Counted from the first letter of the stretch, positions 43,298 through 52,522 are shown. The stretch: DNA of 56,467 nt from Myxococcales bacterium (GCA_012960035.1 DUBZ01000143.1:1-56467), one strand, 5' to 3'. The notes: a model not told the origin generated them from the sequence alone. Numbers and translations: made by a program.

Positions 43298-43528
43298 TCA
43301 GCGCCTCCTGGTTTCCACGACCGCCACGACTTCCCCCAGCGTACGGATCTCAGCGATTTCTTCGGGCTCGAACTCGATGTCGAATCTCTTCTCGAGCGCG
43401 ACAACGAAATTCAGATGCCGCACTGAATCCCACTTCTCGAATTCGCCCTGCTTGGCGTCATCGGGAATCTCCGCAGCCGGCATCCCCAGCGCTTCGGCCA
43501 GTATTTCCTTGATCTCTCGCTCACCCAT
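43298..43528 (-). CDS. Acyl carrier protein
   Basis: The 76-residue product begins MGEREIKEIL at ATG 43528, which overlaps the end of the FkbH-like gene by 8 nt. The four-helix ACP pattern is clear, and Ser35 in EKWDSVRHLN is the phosphopantetheine site (WDS motif). The third helix has the acidic FDIEFEPEEIAEIRTL recognition segment. It is a discrete, free-standing ACP of the kind that pairs with FkbH proteins; it likely carries the glyceryl or other acyl group made by the upstream enzyme and hands it to the GNAT protein. Confidence 0.9.
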   Translation of the reverse strand: MGEREIKEILAEALGMPAAEIPDDAKQGEFEKWDSVRHLNFVVALEKRFDIEFEPEEIAEIRTLGEVVAVVETRRR

Positions 43529-45128
43529 CGGCGACCTCAATCCTGTAATAGTCTTCGATCGTAAATCGGTCCGCGAGCTTCATGCGATAGTGCTTGGCGC
43601 CGTCTTCCTCGCGCTCTAATTCGAAACCGATCCGATCGTAGAAGTTCTCGACCTGTGCATTCTTCGCGGTGGGGAGATATTCGGCCCGCACGCACTCGAC
43701 ACCGCGATCGATCAGCGAATTCAACGCATGCTTGAAGACCGCATTCTCGATGCCGCGGCCGAGTATACGACAGCTGAGCAGATAACTGTCGACCGTCGCC
43801 ATCCCTTCGCTGAGATCCTTGACGATCAGAAGACCCGTGATCCCGCTGTCTCCGAATCGGTCCCCCACGCTCGCGCAGATGATCAGGGCTCCATCGTCGC
43901 GCATCGCTTCGATGTCGCCTTCGGTGTAGCGACGCGTGGTGAGGTTGAACTGATTCGTCTTCTGCGTCATCTGCGCGATCCGCGGCAGATTGAACGTATT
44001 GGCGACCTGGATCTCGACCTCGATCTCGAGGCTTCGGAGGTATTCGTCAAAGTCCGCGAAGGAACGGCCGCTCGATGCACGCGCGGCATTGTCCTTGTAC
44101 TGCTGCGTCTTCTTGTGGTCTTCGTCCGTAAGTCGATAGAGCCGAAAATTTTCGCGGTAGACCTCTTGAAAGAAGACGCGCAGCCGATGGGGTCGTTCCG
44201 GAAACTCGGGCACGACCACGTCCGGCAGAAAAGATTTGACGAGTTCTCGCTCTCGCGGGTTGTCGTCGATGAACACCATGCTGTCGAGCCCGATGTTCAA
44301 TTCGTCGGCCAGTTGCTGGATGTTGCTCGCCTTGTCGTCCCAATTGATCCGGTGCGCGGCGATGTCTTCCATCGACAGGATCATGTCGGGATGTTTCTCG
44401 AAGGCCTCGAGAACGTCCTCTTCGTTGTTCTTGCTGCAGATCGCGAGAATCACGCCCTGGCGCGCCGCTTCGAGCAGATCCGCCTGGAAATCGCGGAAGA
44501 CGTTGCCCGGGTAGTCGTGCCCCAGCGCGATCCTCTCGATGCCTTCCTCGCCAAGCACGCCACCCCAGAGCGTGTTGTCGAGATCAAGCACGAGGCATTT
44601 TTTGCGAATCGATTCGATCGAACGGCGACATCCCTCGAACCAGACGGCGAACTCGCTCGCGAGGGCGGGATTGATGGACATCTGCGCCATGTAGAAGTAC
44701 TTCCAGTCGACGATTTTCGAACGCGCGAGGTCCCCCAGGAAGTCTCCGAGATCGAGGACCCGCACCGCCGGACGCGCTTCGGCGACGTCGTATAAATGCG
44801 CGTTGTAGTCCGCGACCGCGCGCACAAATTCCACGTCACTGTCTGCAGTGATGGGACCGGCGCCTGGAAAGAGAGTGACGAGCCAGAAAGGCATGGCGCC
44901 TTCAGCCTGAGAGAGAACCAGGTCGAGCTTCGCCCCCATGCCGGCGATTTCCGCGAGCAAGCGCTCGCGGGACGAATCCACCCCGACCGTATGGAACCAG
45001 ACCATGATGCGCGGCGTTTCGACCGGCATCGCGACCTCGCCGTAACCGCTGAAGGTCGCGGTCGGGCACGACGCAAAGAGCGGCTCGACCGTGTGACTCC
45101 GGAAAATGTGAAATTCGGGCTGACTCAT
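43521..45128 (-). CDS. FkbH-like HAD-IIIC family protein
   Basis: The product has 535 residues. An N-terminal domain of about 170 residues precedes the HAD domain, whose nucleophile motif is DLDNTLWGG at 182-190 (Asp182, Asp184). Later HAD residues are seen in ICSKNNEEDV and MVFIDDNPRERELV. The C-terminal third (about 370-520) is GNAT-like (FGDSGITGLLIVKD, then SCRILGRGIENAVFKH). FkbH proteins take 1,3-bisphosphoglycerate, dephosphorylate it and load glyceryl on an ACP. Direct overlap with an ACP gene supports that role. It starts 28 nt after the MaoC-SDR gene; the RBS is weak. Confidence 0.88.
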   Translation of the reverse strand: MSQPEFHIFRSHTVEPLFASCPTATFSGYGEVAMPVETPRIMVWFHTVGVDSSRERLLAEIAGMGAKLDLVLSQAEGAMPFWLVTLFPGAGPITADSDVEFVRAVADYNAHLYDVAEARPAVRVLDLGDFLGDLARSKIVDWKYFYMAQMSINPALASEFAVWFEGCRRSIESIRKKCLVLDLDNTLWGGVLGEEGIERIALGHDYPGNVFRDFQADLLEAARQGVILAICSKNNEEDVLEAFEKHPDMILSMEDIAAHRINWDDKASNIQQLADELNIGLDSMVFIDDNPRERELVKSFLPDVVVPEFPERPHRLRVFFQEVYRENFRLYRLTDEDHKKTQQYKDNAARASSGRSFADFDEYLRSLEIEVEIQVANTFNLPRIAQMTQKTNQFNLTTRRYTEGDIEAMRDDGALIICASVGDRFGDSGITGLLIVKDLSEGMATVDSYLLSCRILGRGIENAVFKHALNSLIDRGVECVRAEYLPTAKNAQVENFYDRIGFELEREEDGAKHYRMKLADRFTIEDYYRIEVADG

Positions 45129-45156
45129 TGAAACTGCGAACCTTTCCCTCGGTCTC

Positions 45157-46587
45157 TCAGAACTTGATCGATTGGACCGTCTCGACTACCGGCTGGATCG
45201 CCTCGAGCACCGGCATTCTGCGGCTACGAATCAAGCTGAGTGTCTGGTCGGTCGCAAGCTTCGGCAGGCGCTCGACGTGGACTTTCACGTTCTTCCAGTG
45301 CCGATTCATGGTTCCGCACACGCCTTCCCCCGCCCGCTTCGCCGCAGCATACTCCACGAATCCGGCGTCGTGGTCTTCGACCATCGTCGACGAAGGATAG
45401 AAGACGCGAAGTCCCTCATCGGCCGATTCGGCCGCGCGCTTCACCCAGTCGTGGAAAGCCTCGACGTAGAAGCCCGAGAAGTTGTCGAAAAGTGCGCGGC
45501 GAAACGTTCCGGATTGTTTGAGGATGCGGGGACTCGCGTAGAAATAGAGGCTGTGGAGCGCTGCGAGGTGGGCTGCGTCGATGGCCCCGGGGCCCTCGAG
45601 GACGTCGGCCGCGGCGATCTCGCACGAGAATCCGGCCGTCACGATCTCGTCCTGCAGGCGTGCGGCGTCGTGTCCGCCGGATCGGTAGGTCACGATCGGT
45701 CGACCTCCGCCCGCGGCGATCACCTTGGCCGTCACTTCGCCGATCCCGCGATTGCCGCCAACGACGAGGACGCGCTGGCCCGTGAATGCGCCGCTCGGGA
45801 TCCGTGCGACAACAGATTCGATCGACGGCTGCGCCTCGACGCGCGGCCGCAAGAAGGTCTCGATCGCGCCTTCGAAGTGCGCGCCCACGACATCGAGCTT
45901 CACCATCGAAAATCGTTCGTTGCATTCGCGCACCTTCCAATCAAAACGGGATGCCGACGCCTTCCCGCTCGTTCTCTGCAAACGGAAGCCAGCGAAGATC
46001 GACTGCAATCCCGGGCATTCCATTCCCACCAGTCGGGTGAGCGAGAGAACGTCCGCCAAATCGACCGGATCCAGAAAGCGCGCGAGCGTCGCAAAGCGAG
46101 CTGCGAATTCGGCTGCGTCGAAACCCGGTTCGAAGTGACCCGAAAGACCTTCGAGGTCTGCAAAGCCGAGATCTCGAGGCTCGGCGGGTTCGTATCGCGC
46201 GCCGTCGACGCTTCCCGATTCCGCTCCCGCGTTCGCCAACACGATACGCGCATCGAGATGCAGGACTCCTTCGACGTCCCGCACTTCGAAGCAAAGCGAA
46301 TCTCCCTCGCGTTCGACGATGTTCGGTTGGATTTCACCCCCGAGGAGCACGGGGTTCTGAAAGCGGCACTCGACTTCTTGGATCCGCATCCGTGCTGCGG
46401 GTGGAGACTGAGCGAGGAGCGAATCCAGCGAGGCGAGCAGGACATGGATCCCGTGGACTACGACTTCGCCGAAGAGTTCGCGGCGGGCTCGTTCGGGGTC
46501 GACGTGCATCGGGTTGAAGTCACCGGAGAGCCGCGCGAAGCCTCGCTGGTCTTCGAGGTCGAAGCGCTTCATCTCTTGTCGATTCAT
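45157..46587 (-). CDS. Fusion of MaoC-like dehydratase and SDR ketoreductase
   Basis: The 476-residue product starts at ATG 46587 (GGGAG 8 nt upstream); the frame continues to 46650 without support. Residues about 10-120 form a hot-dog MaoC hydratase domain with the motif D23-x4-H28 and G40...HG (FARLSGDFNPMHVD, VVVHGIHVL). A second hot-dog-like segment follows (about 195-250). Residues about 270-450 are an SDR domain: GGNRGIG at 277-283, Ser399/400, and Tyr413-x3-Lys417 (EYAAAKRAG). Together they would reduce a 3-keto acyl thioester and dehydrate the product, or the reverse. It is the first gene of the FkbH-ACP-GNAT operon. Confidence 0.8.
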   Translation of the reverse strand: MNRQEMKRFDLEDQRGFARLSGDFNPMHVDPERARRELFGEVVVHGIHVLLASLDSLLAQSPPAARMRIQEVECRFQNPVLLGGEIQPNIVEREGDSLCFEVRDVEGVLHLDARIVLANAGAESGSVDGARYEPAEPRDLGFADLEGLSGHFEPGFDAAEFAARFATLARFLDPVDLADVLSLTRLVGMECPGLQSIFAGFRLQRTSGKASASRFDWKVRECNERFSMVKLDVVGAHFEGAIETFLRPRVEAQPSIESVVARIPSGAFTGQRVLVVGGNRGIGEVTAKVIAAGGGRPIVTYRSGGHDAARLQDEIVTAGFSCEIAAADVLEGPGAIDAAHLAALHSLYFYASPRILKQSGTFRRALFDNFSGFYVEAFHDWVKRAAESADEGLRVFYPSSTMVEDHDAGFVEYAAAKRAGEGVCGTMNRHWKNVKVHVERLPKLATDQTLSLIRSRRMPVLEAIQPVVETVQSIKF

Positions 46588-46727
46588 GCGGTCGCTCCCC
46601 CTCGGATTGCTCGAGACGCGAAGCGTCCGTTCTGGCTGAATTGCTTCCAAGCCCTTTTAAATCGGGGACTTGGGACTCCAAGTCTATCGAATGACCCGCC
46701 CCTCCACAAAGCGGTTGGCGCCAGCAT

Positions 46728-46919
46728 TCAGGCGGCGGGCGCCTTATACAAGACCTTTCCGGTGATCAGCGGCAGGTCGAGAGCCGAGAGCGGCCGGGGC
46801 TCGGCGGCCACCAGCGCTGGAATCGCGTACACGATGCGGGTCGCGGTGAGGATTACGCCCCCGACTGCGGGGTCGCCGTGTTCGTCTGCGAACTGGCATT
46901 CGACGCGCATCGAAGGCAC
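46728..46919 (-). pseudogene. C-terminal remnant of a DapB-like NAD(P)-dependent dehydrogenase
   Basis: A 63-codon minus frame ends VGGVILTATRIVYAIPALVA, then AEPRPLSALDLPLITGKVLY. This is the characteristic end (R-VNAIPAV-AA-PG-L-ALDLPLITG) of the roughly 350-residue family usually called dihydrodipicolinate reductase-like or 2,4-diaminopentanoate dehydrogenase-like. Nothing upstream of 46919 continues the family, and a stop interrupts the frame, so only the tail is left. It lies about 140 bp upstream of the MaoC-SDR start. Confidence 0.55.
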
Positions 46920-47429
46920 GCCCTAGATGAGCACACGGGAACCCCCATTGCCGCTCGGCCATTCGGGGGCCGGTGCGGATAGAGAAAACAAAACCCCTTT
47001 TCGCCAAACGTGCTGATAAGGCACGTGATGTCAAACCAGGGGCCGAGGAGAGGGACGCCCGGTGGCGGGGCCCGGTCGACAGCTCGTGCCGACAGGCGCG
47101 GCGGCCGAGTTGAAGGCCTTGCTGCCCAGATCCACCGACCCATCAGGCGGTAGCAACACCTCGGGCGACAGCCAGCTGGGACAGCGGCATCGGAGCGAAC
47201 CTGCTGCCCCGACCGAATCAGCGCCAACCAGGGGCCACCAGGTAAGAAAAGATTGAAATCATCCTGACAAGGGCCCGGCTGCTTACTCGCTTTCGCCCCA
47301 TCGGACTGCGGTCGTAGTATCTTGGATGTGCATCTAGATTGAGGTGACTGTGCTTTCAGACCGTGCGGCTGCGGACGACTGGCCCACCTCGCGGAATCAC
47401 CACGCGCGCCATGCGCGTAGGAGCAAAGA
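46920..47429. other. Intergenic region before the monooxygenase gene
   Basis: No recognisable gene is seen in 510 bp. A minus frame around 47050-47220 has GC-rich third positions (EVLLPPDGSVDLGSKAFNSA) but no start, RBS or family. ACGTGC-7 nt-GCACGT at 47008-47026 and ACGCGC-5 nt-GCGCGT at 47402-47418 are perfect dyads; the second directly abuts the AGGAG of the monooxygenase gene. Confidence 0.35.
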
Positions 47430-49097
47430 ATGACGAGTCAGAATCAGCCATCGCGAAACAGCGGGTCAATCGAACACTACGACGCGGTCATCATCGGAGC
47501 CGGTGTCAGCGGCATGTACGCCCTGCACCATCTACGCGAGATGGGCCTTTCGGTGCGGGTGTACGACGGGGCCAGCGACGTCGGCGGCACCTGGTGGTAC
47601 AACCGCTATCCGGGGGCGCGGGTCGATGGCCCGGGCAGCCCTTTCTACTGTTACACCTTCACGGACAAGCTCATGGAGGAATGGGACTGGGCCGAAACCC
47701 AGTCCGCCCAGCCCGCAGTACTGGCCTACTTAGAACATGTCGCCGATGAGTTCGACCTCCGCCGCGACATCCAGTTCGAAACGTGGGTGCAAGACGCTCG
47801 CTACGACGAAGCGGCGCAGCGCTGGACGGTGACGACCCGCACCGGCGTGCGCGCCTCCGCGCAGTACCTGATCTGTGCGGTCGGTGCCCTCTCGACGGCG
47901 AACTTGCCCGACATCCCGGGGATCAAGGACTTCTCGGGCGAGACCTACCACACCGGTCAGTGGCCCCATGAACCGGTTTCGTTCAAGGGCAAACGCGTGG
48001 CTGTGATCGGTACAGGCTCCTCGGGCATCCAGGCGATTCCCGAGATCGCGAAAGAAGCGGAGCACGTGACCGTGCTCCAACGCACAGCGCAGTACGCCTT
48101 TCCGGCCGGGAACCGTCCCATTACCCCCGATGACATGGCGAAGGCGAGAAAGGAATTTGGCGCGACCCGCGAGAAGATGATCGCCCATCCGGGCGGCTTC
48201 CCCGTCGACTCCCATGAGCGCATGGCCATGGACTACACCCCCGAAGAGCGCCGAGCTCGATACGAAGAGCTGTGGGAGCGCGGTAGCTTCATGTTCTTTC
48301 TGAACGGTTTCAACGACATCGCGACGAGCGAGGAAGCAAACGCATCGCTGGCCGACTTCGTACGCGACAAGATCCGCGGGATCGTGCGCGACAAAGCGAC
48401 CGCCGAGATGTTGATGCCCGACCACTTCGTGATGACCAAGCGACCGATCCTCGACAATGGCTACTTCGAAACCTACAACCGCGACAACGTCACGTTGGTC
48501 GACCTGCGCGAGGAACCCATCGAGCGATTCACAGAAACGAGCGTCGTGACCGCAAGCGGCGAGTACCCGATCGACATGCTCGTACTCGCGACGGGCTTCG
48601 ATGCCATCAGCGGCTCCATGCTGCGCCTCAACCCGAAGGGCCGCGATGGCATGAGCCTAAAGGACCGATGGCAAGACCGCTTCCACAACTATCTAGGAAT
48701 GACGATCACCGGTTTCCCCAACCTGTTCATGATCCACGGTCCCGGTTCGCCAGGCGTGTTCTACAACATGCCCCTCGGCGCCGAGCGCCAGCTGGACTGG
48801 ATCGGCAAATGTATGGACCATCTGCGAGAGCACGGTATGGGGACCGTCGAGGCCACGACCGAAAGCGAAGAGGCCTGGGGCAACGAAGTCACCGGGATCG
48901 CGAGCTTCACGCTCTTCCCCCGAACCGATTCCTGGTGGACGGGCGCGAACATCCCGGGCAAGCCGCGCGGCTTCTCGGCGTATCTGGGTGGCAGCCTTTA
49001 CTATCAGCGTATCGCCGACGTGGCTGACAAGGACTACGAAGGGTTCGTGTTCGAGCAAGCGCGCCACGCGGACGATGATCGTGACCGGATCGCCTGA
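47430..49097 (+). CDS. Baeyer-Villiger flavin monooxygenase (cyclohexanone monooxygenase-like)
   Basis: The 555-residue product has AGGAG 8 nt before ATG 47430. Two Rossmann dinucleotide motifs are present: GAGVSG at 23-28 for FAD and GTGSSG at 194-199 for NADPH. Between them lies the type I BVMO fingerprint FxGxxxHxxxWP at 168-179 (FSGETYHTGQWP), with His174. GGTWWYNRYPGARVD (52-66) is typical of cyclohexanone/cyclopentanone/steroid monooxygenases. It inserts one oxygen next to a ketone to give an ester or lactone, using NADPH and O2 in the cytoplasm. It stands alone between two gene-poor spacers. The substrate is not readable, but the P450 and acyl-CoA genes in the window fit a hydrophobic ketone. 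Confidence 0.93.
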   Translation: MTSQNQPSRNSGSIEHYDAVIIGAGVSGMYALHHLREMGLSVRVYDGASDVGGTWWYNRYPGARVDGPGSPFYCYTFTDKLMEEWDWAETQSAQPAVLAYLEHVADEFDLRRDIQFETWVQDARYDEAAQRWTVTTRTGVRASAQYLICAVGALSTANLPDIPGIKDFSGETYHTGQWPHEPVSFKGKRVAVIGTGSSGIQAIPEIAKEAEHVTVLQRTAQYAFPAGNRPITPDDMAKARKEFGATREKMIAHPGGFPVDSHERMAMDYTPEERRARYEELWERGSFMFFLNGFNDIATSEEANASLADFVRDKIRGIVRDKATAEMLMPDHFVMTKRPILDNGYFETYNRDNVTLVDLREEPIERFTETSVVTASGEYPIDMLVLATGFDAISGSMLRLNPKGRDGMSLKDRWQDRFHNYLGMTITGFPNLFMIHGPGSPGVFYNMPLGAERQLDWIGKCMDHLREHGMGTVEATTESEEAWGNEVTGIASFTLFPRTDSWWTGANIPGKPRGFSAYLGGSLYYQRIADVADKDYEGFVFEQARHADDDRDRIA

Positions 49098-49284
49098 CAA
49101 TGGTGATCATGGAACCCTGTGCGGAAGACCGGCGCGATTCACGCACTCAGTATGCTTGAGCCGGCTCGAACAGATCCCGCTTTAGTTCCATACGAACTAA
49201 AAGCCTACTCGGCCCCGCACCAACATTCGCGGAGTTCCCAGAGCCGCTTCGCGACAGCGGGATCATTTGAGTTTCTCATCGAGG

Positions 49285-49416
49285 ATAGGAACTTCAAGCA
49301 GCGTTTCGGAGAACCCGCGGAGTAGGTTGGACGCGTGAGTCCGGGAGTGGCTGCGTGTCCGGGCACCGGTCGTGAGCCTTGCGACCCGCAGTGCCGGGTC
49401 GCACTGAAGTTCCTAT
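49285..49416. repeat. 132-bp segment bounded by 12-bp inverted repeats
   Basis: ATAGGAACTTCA (49285-49296) is repeated as its exact reverse complement TGAAGTTCCTAT at 49405-49416. Inside, TGCGACCCG (49380-49388) pairs with CGGGTCGCA (49395-49403) as a 9-bp hairpin. The layout is like a small MITE, but no target-site duplication is seen and a 12-bp repeat at this distance could occur by chance in 56 kb. The rest of the 49098-49509 spacer shows no gene. Confidence 0.35.
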
Positions 49417-49509
49417 GCTCACGTAACAACGGCGAGTCTACTCACGAATGCATCTCGGCCGTTTCGATCCAATTCGGGGCCTACGCGTGATCACAGAAAG
49501 GGAATCGAA

Positions 49510-51465
49510 TTGAATCGCGCCGTCGGCCTCGTCCTGCTCTTTCTAGTCGCCTACGCGTACCAGCGGCTCGGGATCTTCCTCTCGATCAACTTCATGGACG
49601 AGGGCACGATCGTCTATCCAAGTTGGCGGGTAGCGGAGGGCGAAACGCCTTACGCGGACTTCAGACACCTTTATCCCCCGTCAGTCTTCTATCTCAACGC
49701 ATGGCTCTTCAAGACCTTTGGTGTTGACTTGTCGGTTCTGCGGTTTTTCCTTGCCGGAGTCAAAGCAGCGACTTGCGTGCTTGTCTATGTCTGTGCACGA
49801 CGCATGGCGCGGCAGGCATTCTCCTTGCTCGCGTTCGCGATGTGTGCGGTTTGGATGGGCCTCATATGGCCCAATGCCTCTACGCCCTATCCAAGCCACC
49901 ATGCGACTTTGCTCTGTCTTTCGGGGTTGTTGTTCTTTCTCTCGTTTGAGCGGCGTTATTTTCTCGCTTGCGCGGGAGCGGGTCTGTGCTTTGGACTTGC
50001 AGCCACTTTCAAACAGACCTTCGGCGCATTCGCCTTCCTGGCACTTGCGCTCTTCCTGATCGCGAACCGCAGAAGCTGGCCATCGAATCCATCGAGAGTT
50101 TTCGCGTTCTTATCGAAAGCAAGCCGTTGGTTCGTGCTTGGATTTTCGGCGGTCGTGTCGATCGTCTATCTGATTCCAAACAATCCGTTCTGGAACTTTT
50201 TGCTCATCGCGAGTCCGGTCATCGTGCTGCTTACATTTCTTGTCGTACGAGAGGCTAAGCATCAACCCGACCTTACGAGCGCGATGTACAGCTTTTCGGG
50301 AACGGTCTTTCTGTCCCTAGGCTTCGTGACACCGATCGCCGCATATGCGCTTCTCTACGTGTCGATGGGCCATGGGGAAGAGATCCTCTTCAATACTCTG
50401 ACAGGCATCCCGACCGTCACAAACTGGGCTTCGCCATTCCCGGTTCCGTCGCTGCGTTTCGTGTTGCTCTTCATCGCCTTTGCGGGGTTGTTCACCTCGC
50501 TTGTTGTCTGGCGAGGACGACCAAAGTGGACGATCCCGAAACTCGAGCTTGGGCTGACGGTCGCCGCAGCCGGCTTTTCCTCTGCCGCCTTCGTTGCCCT
50601 CGCTTTGCGCGGGTGGCCAGTCGAGGCGAGCGACTGGTGGTTCTGGGGCACATCCGACCTCCTATTCTGCGCACCCTTTGTCATCGTCTGGCTCGGACTG
50701 GCAACCTGGTTCTGGAATGATGAACGCTGGGACGACGTCGAATCACCGGTTGGCCAATCCCCGCAACTACTCTTCACCTGCTTTACAACCATGGGCATCC
50801 TTTGGCTCTTCCCGTCCGCCGACATCTGGCACGTGATCGCATTCCTTCCGAGCTGCCTCCCTCTCGTTGCCGGTTTGTTTGAACGATTCTGGTCCCTTCA
50901 AGAGGGCAATGAATCGCCGAACATTGTCTTTCGCTTTGCGGCGGCCAGTGCAATCGTCGTGTTGTCCTTGACGACCTTGCTACCGGCAGTCAGAGACTTG
51001 ATCCGTGAGCGCGAAGAAAAGCCAGCCTTCGAAATCGATTTGCTTCGGGCTACGCACGTCCGAGGTAATTCGGGCCAGTACTCTTCGTACAAGAATGGCG
51101 GAAGGGTCATTCGTTACCTGCGTGAAGACGTGCGGAAAGACGAGCCAATTTTCATCATGTCCGCAAAGCCATTGCTCTACTTCCTGGCAGAACGCAAGTC
51201 TTTGGTGCAGGAGTACGAATTCGTCTTGTACATGACATCGTTCAATCTCGTCGAAATCGAGAGTGCTCGAGAACTCGTCGACGAGAACCTATTGGTCGAA
51301 AAGCTCAGAGCCGCTCGTCCGCTTATCGTCGACGATTACCACGACGAGGGCGCGTCCCACATTCGCAAAATGTTCCCCAAGCTCGCAGAACTCGTGTCGA
51401 CCCACTACCAGGTCAAGAAGAAGTTCGGGAACTTCCACGTGTTGCAGTGGACCTCAGATCCGTGA
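49510..51465 (+). CDS. Polytopic GT-C-like membrane glycosyltransferase
   Basis: The product has 651 residues from TTG 49510 (AAAGGGA about 7 nt upstream). About eleven to thirteen membrane segments are seen. After the first (about 5-25) comes a loop with an acidic motif, FMDEGTIVYPSWRVAEGETP and YADFRHLYPP, as in GT39/ArnT-like enzymes, where Asp/Glu are catalytic. A soluble C-terminal domain of about 150 residues follows the last helix (LREDVRKDEPIFIMSAKPLL). It should transfer a sugar from a polyprenyl-phosphate donor to a surface glycan or protein on the periplasmic side. It lies near a deoxysugar cassette, which may supply its donor. It converges with the methyltransferase gene (25 bp). 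Confidence 0.7.
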   Translation: MNRAVGLVLLFLVAYAYQRLGIFLSINFMDEGTIVYPSWRVAEGETPYADFRHLYPPSVFYLNAWLFKTFGVDLSVLRFFLAGVKAATCVLVYVCARRMARQAFSLLAFAMCAVWMGLIWPNASTPYPSHHATLLCLSGLLFFLSFERRYFLACAGAGLCFGLAATFKQTFGAFAFLALALFLIANRRSWPSNPSRVFAFLSKASRWFVLGFSAVVSIVYLIPNNPFWNFLLIASPVIVLLTFLVVREAKHQPDLTSAMYSFSGTVFLSLGFVTPIAAYALLYVSMGHGEEILFNTLTGIPTVTNWASPFPVPSLRFVLLFIAFAGLFTSLVVWRGRPKWTIPKLELGLTVAAAGFSSAAFVALALRGWPVEASDWWFWGTSDLLFCAPFVIVWLGLATWFWNDERWDDVESPVGQSPQLLFTCFTTMGILWLFPSADIWHVIAFLPSCLPLVAGLFERFWSLQEGNESPNIVFRFAAASAIVVLSLTTLLPAVRDLIREREEKPAFEIDLLRATHVRGNSGQYSSYKNGGRVIRYLREDVRKDEPIFIMSAKPLLYFLAERKSLVQEYEFVLYMTSFNLVEIESARELVDENLLVEKLRAARPLIVDDYHDEGASHIRKMFPKLAELVSTHYQVKKKFGNFHVLQWTSDP

Positions 51466-51490
51466 GATTTTAGCCGCCGTCGAGGAGAGG

Positions 51491-52522
51491 CTAGCTTTTG
51501 TTCCCGCGAACCAGAATCACGCCGCCTTGATTCCGCAGGAACGGAATCGCTCGCGCGATTCGGTCAGTAAAAACGAGCGAACGGTGGCTCACCGCGAGCG
51601 ACATCATGTTGCACAGGTGGGGCGGCAAAAAAACGCTTGTTTCCGAATCGATTTCAACCGGAGTTTCGCGAAACCACTCTCGAAAACGCTCGGCAGAAAT
51701 GGTCGCCTCGGGCCCGGCTTCTTCCTGCCACTGCGGAAAGATGAATTGCAGCAGATCGAAGATCTTTCGAAAGATTGTTTCGTTGTTTTCTTGTCCGATG
51801 TACGAGCCACCGGGTTTTAGAACGCGACTTATTTCTCGGCACGCCGCGCCGGGGTCGGCAAGGTGATGAAGCACCCCATAAACCAGCACTGTGTCGAGTT
51901 GCTCGTTGCGAATCGGGAACCGACTGGCGTCGGCGGCGATGAACACAGCTCGCGCGACAAAGTCTCCGGCCTGGTAGCGCAGGATCGCTTGGCGAATCAG
52001 CGCCTTCGAAATATCGATCCCTATGATGTCGAGATCACAGTTCATAAACTTGAAGGTGCTGCGACCCTGCGCGCATCCGACGTCGAGGAGCCGGGTCCGT
52101 TTCGGAATTTCCTGTTTCCAGGGTTCGAAGGCGATCAAGTCTGCAGCGCGCCAGAATGAACTTCCTTCGTATTCGAAGTACGACTGATTATTTTCGTCAG
52201 CCCACCAGTCAAAGTGCTTCTGTTGAATCTTTTGTAAATCTTTCGCGTCATCACGAACCGCCGCGTTGGCCTCTAGTCCCAACGAGACCAACTGCGTCTC
52301 GTGCTCGGTCCAAAACCGAGTTCGGTCGTCTTCGTAGGCGAGGGCACCGATCATGAAATCGAGTAGCCGTCCCTCGACGGGATACCAGTACCGACAACCT
52401 ACACACCAAACCACGCCGTCGATGATGTCGTCTGGCGAAGCCTGCTCGAACACCTCATGGGAAAGGCGGGAATCCTCGCAATTCGGACAGCACAGCATTC
52501 CGATGACTTCTTGCGACAGCAT
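51491..52522 (-). CDS. SAM-dependent methyltransferase with N-terminal zinc ribbon
   Basis: The 343-residue product starts at ATG 52522 (AAAGGA 9 nt upstream). Residues about 8-60 form a Trm112-like zinc-binding start: Cys12-x2-Cys15 (CPNC) and Cys40-x2-Cys43 (CVGC), then YWYPVEGRLLDF. The class I SAM fold begins near residue 140 (RTRLLDVGCAQGRSTF) and continues through IIGIDISKALIRQA and DTVLVYGVLHHLADPG, then ISRVLKPGGSYIGQEN. This layout is common in methyltransferases of antigen and natural-product clusters. It diverges from the deoxysugar genes; a sugar or glycan O- or C-methylation is an inference from context. Confidence 0.85.
   Translation of the reverse strand: MLSQEVIGMLCCPNCEDSRLSHEVFEQASPDDIIDGVVWCVGCRYWYPVEGRLLDFMIGALAYEDDRTRFWTEHETQLVSLGLEANAAVRDDAKDLQKIQQKHFDWWADENNQSYFEYEGSSFWRAADLIAFEPWKQEIPKRTRLLDVGCAQGRSTFKFMNCDLDIIGIDISKALIRQAILRYQAGDFVARAVFIAADASRFPIRNEQLDTVLVYGVLHHLADPGAACREISRVLKPGGSYIGQENNETIFRKIFDLLQFIFPQWQEEAGPEATISAERFREWFRETPVEIDSETSVFLPPHLCNMMSLAVSHRSLVFTDRIARAIPFLRNQGGVILVRGNKS

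Noticed and set aside
45172..46926. 584-codon plus frame opposite the MaoC-SDR gene
   Set aside because: The minus frame has complete MaoC and SDR motifs; the plus frame has none.
49285..49416. True FRT recombination site
   Set aside because: The arms match only part of FRT, are 108 nt apart and lack the 8-bp spacer; no recombinase gene is near.
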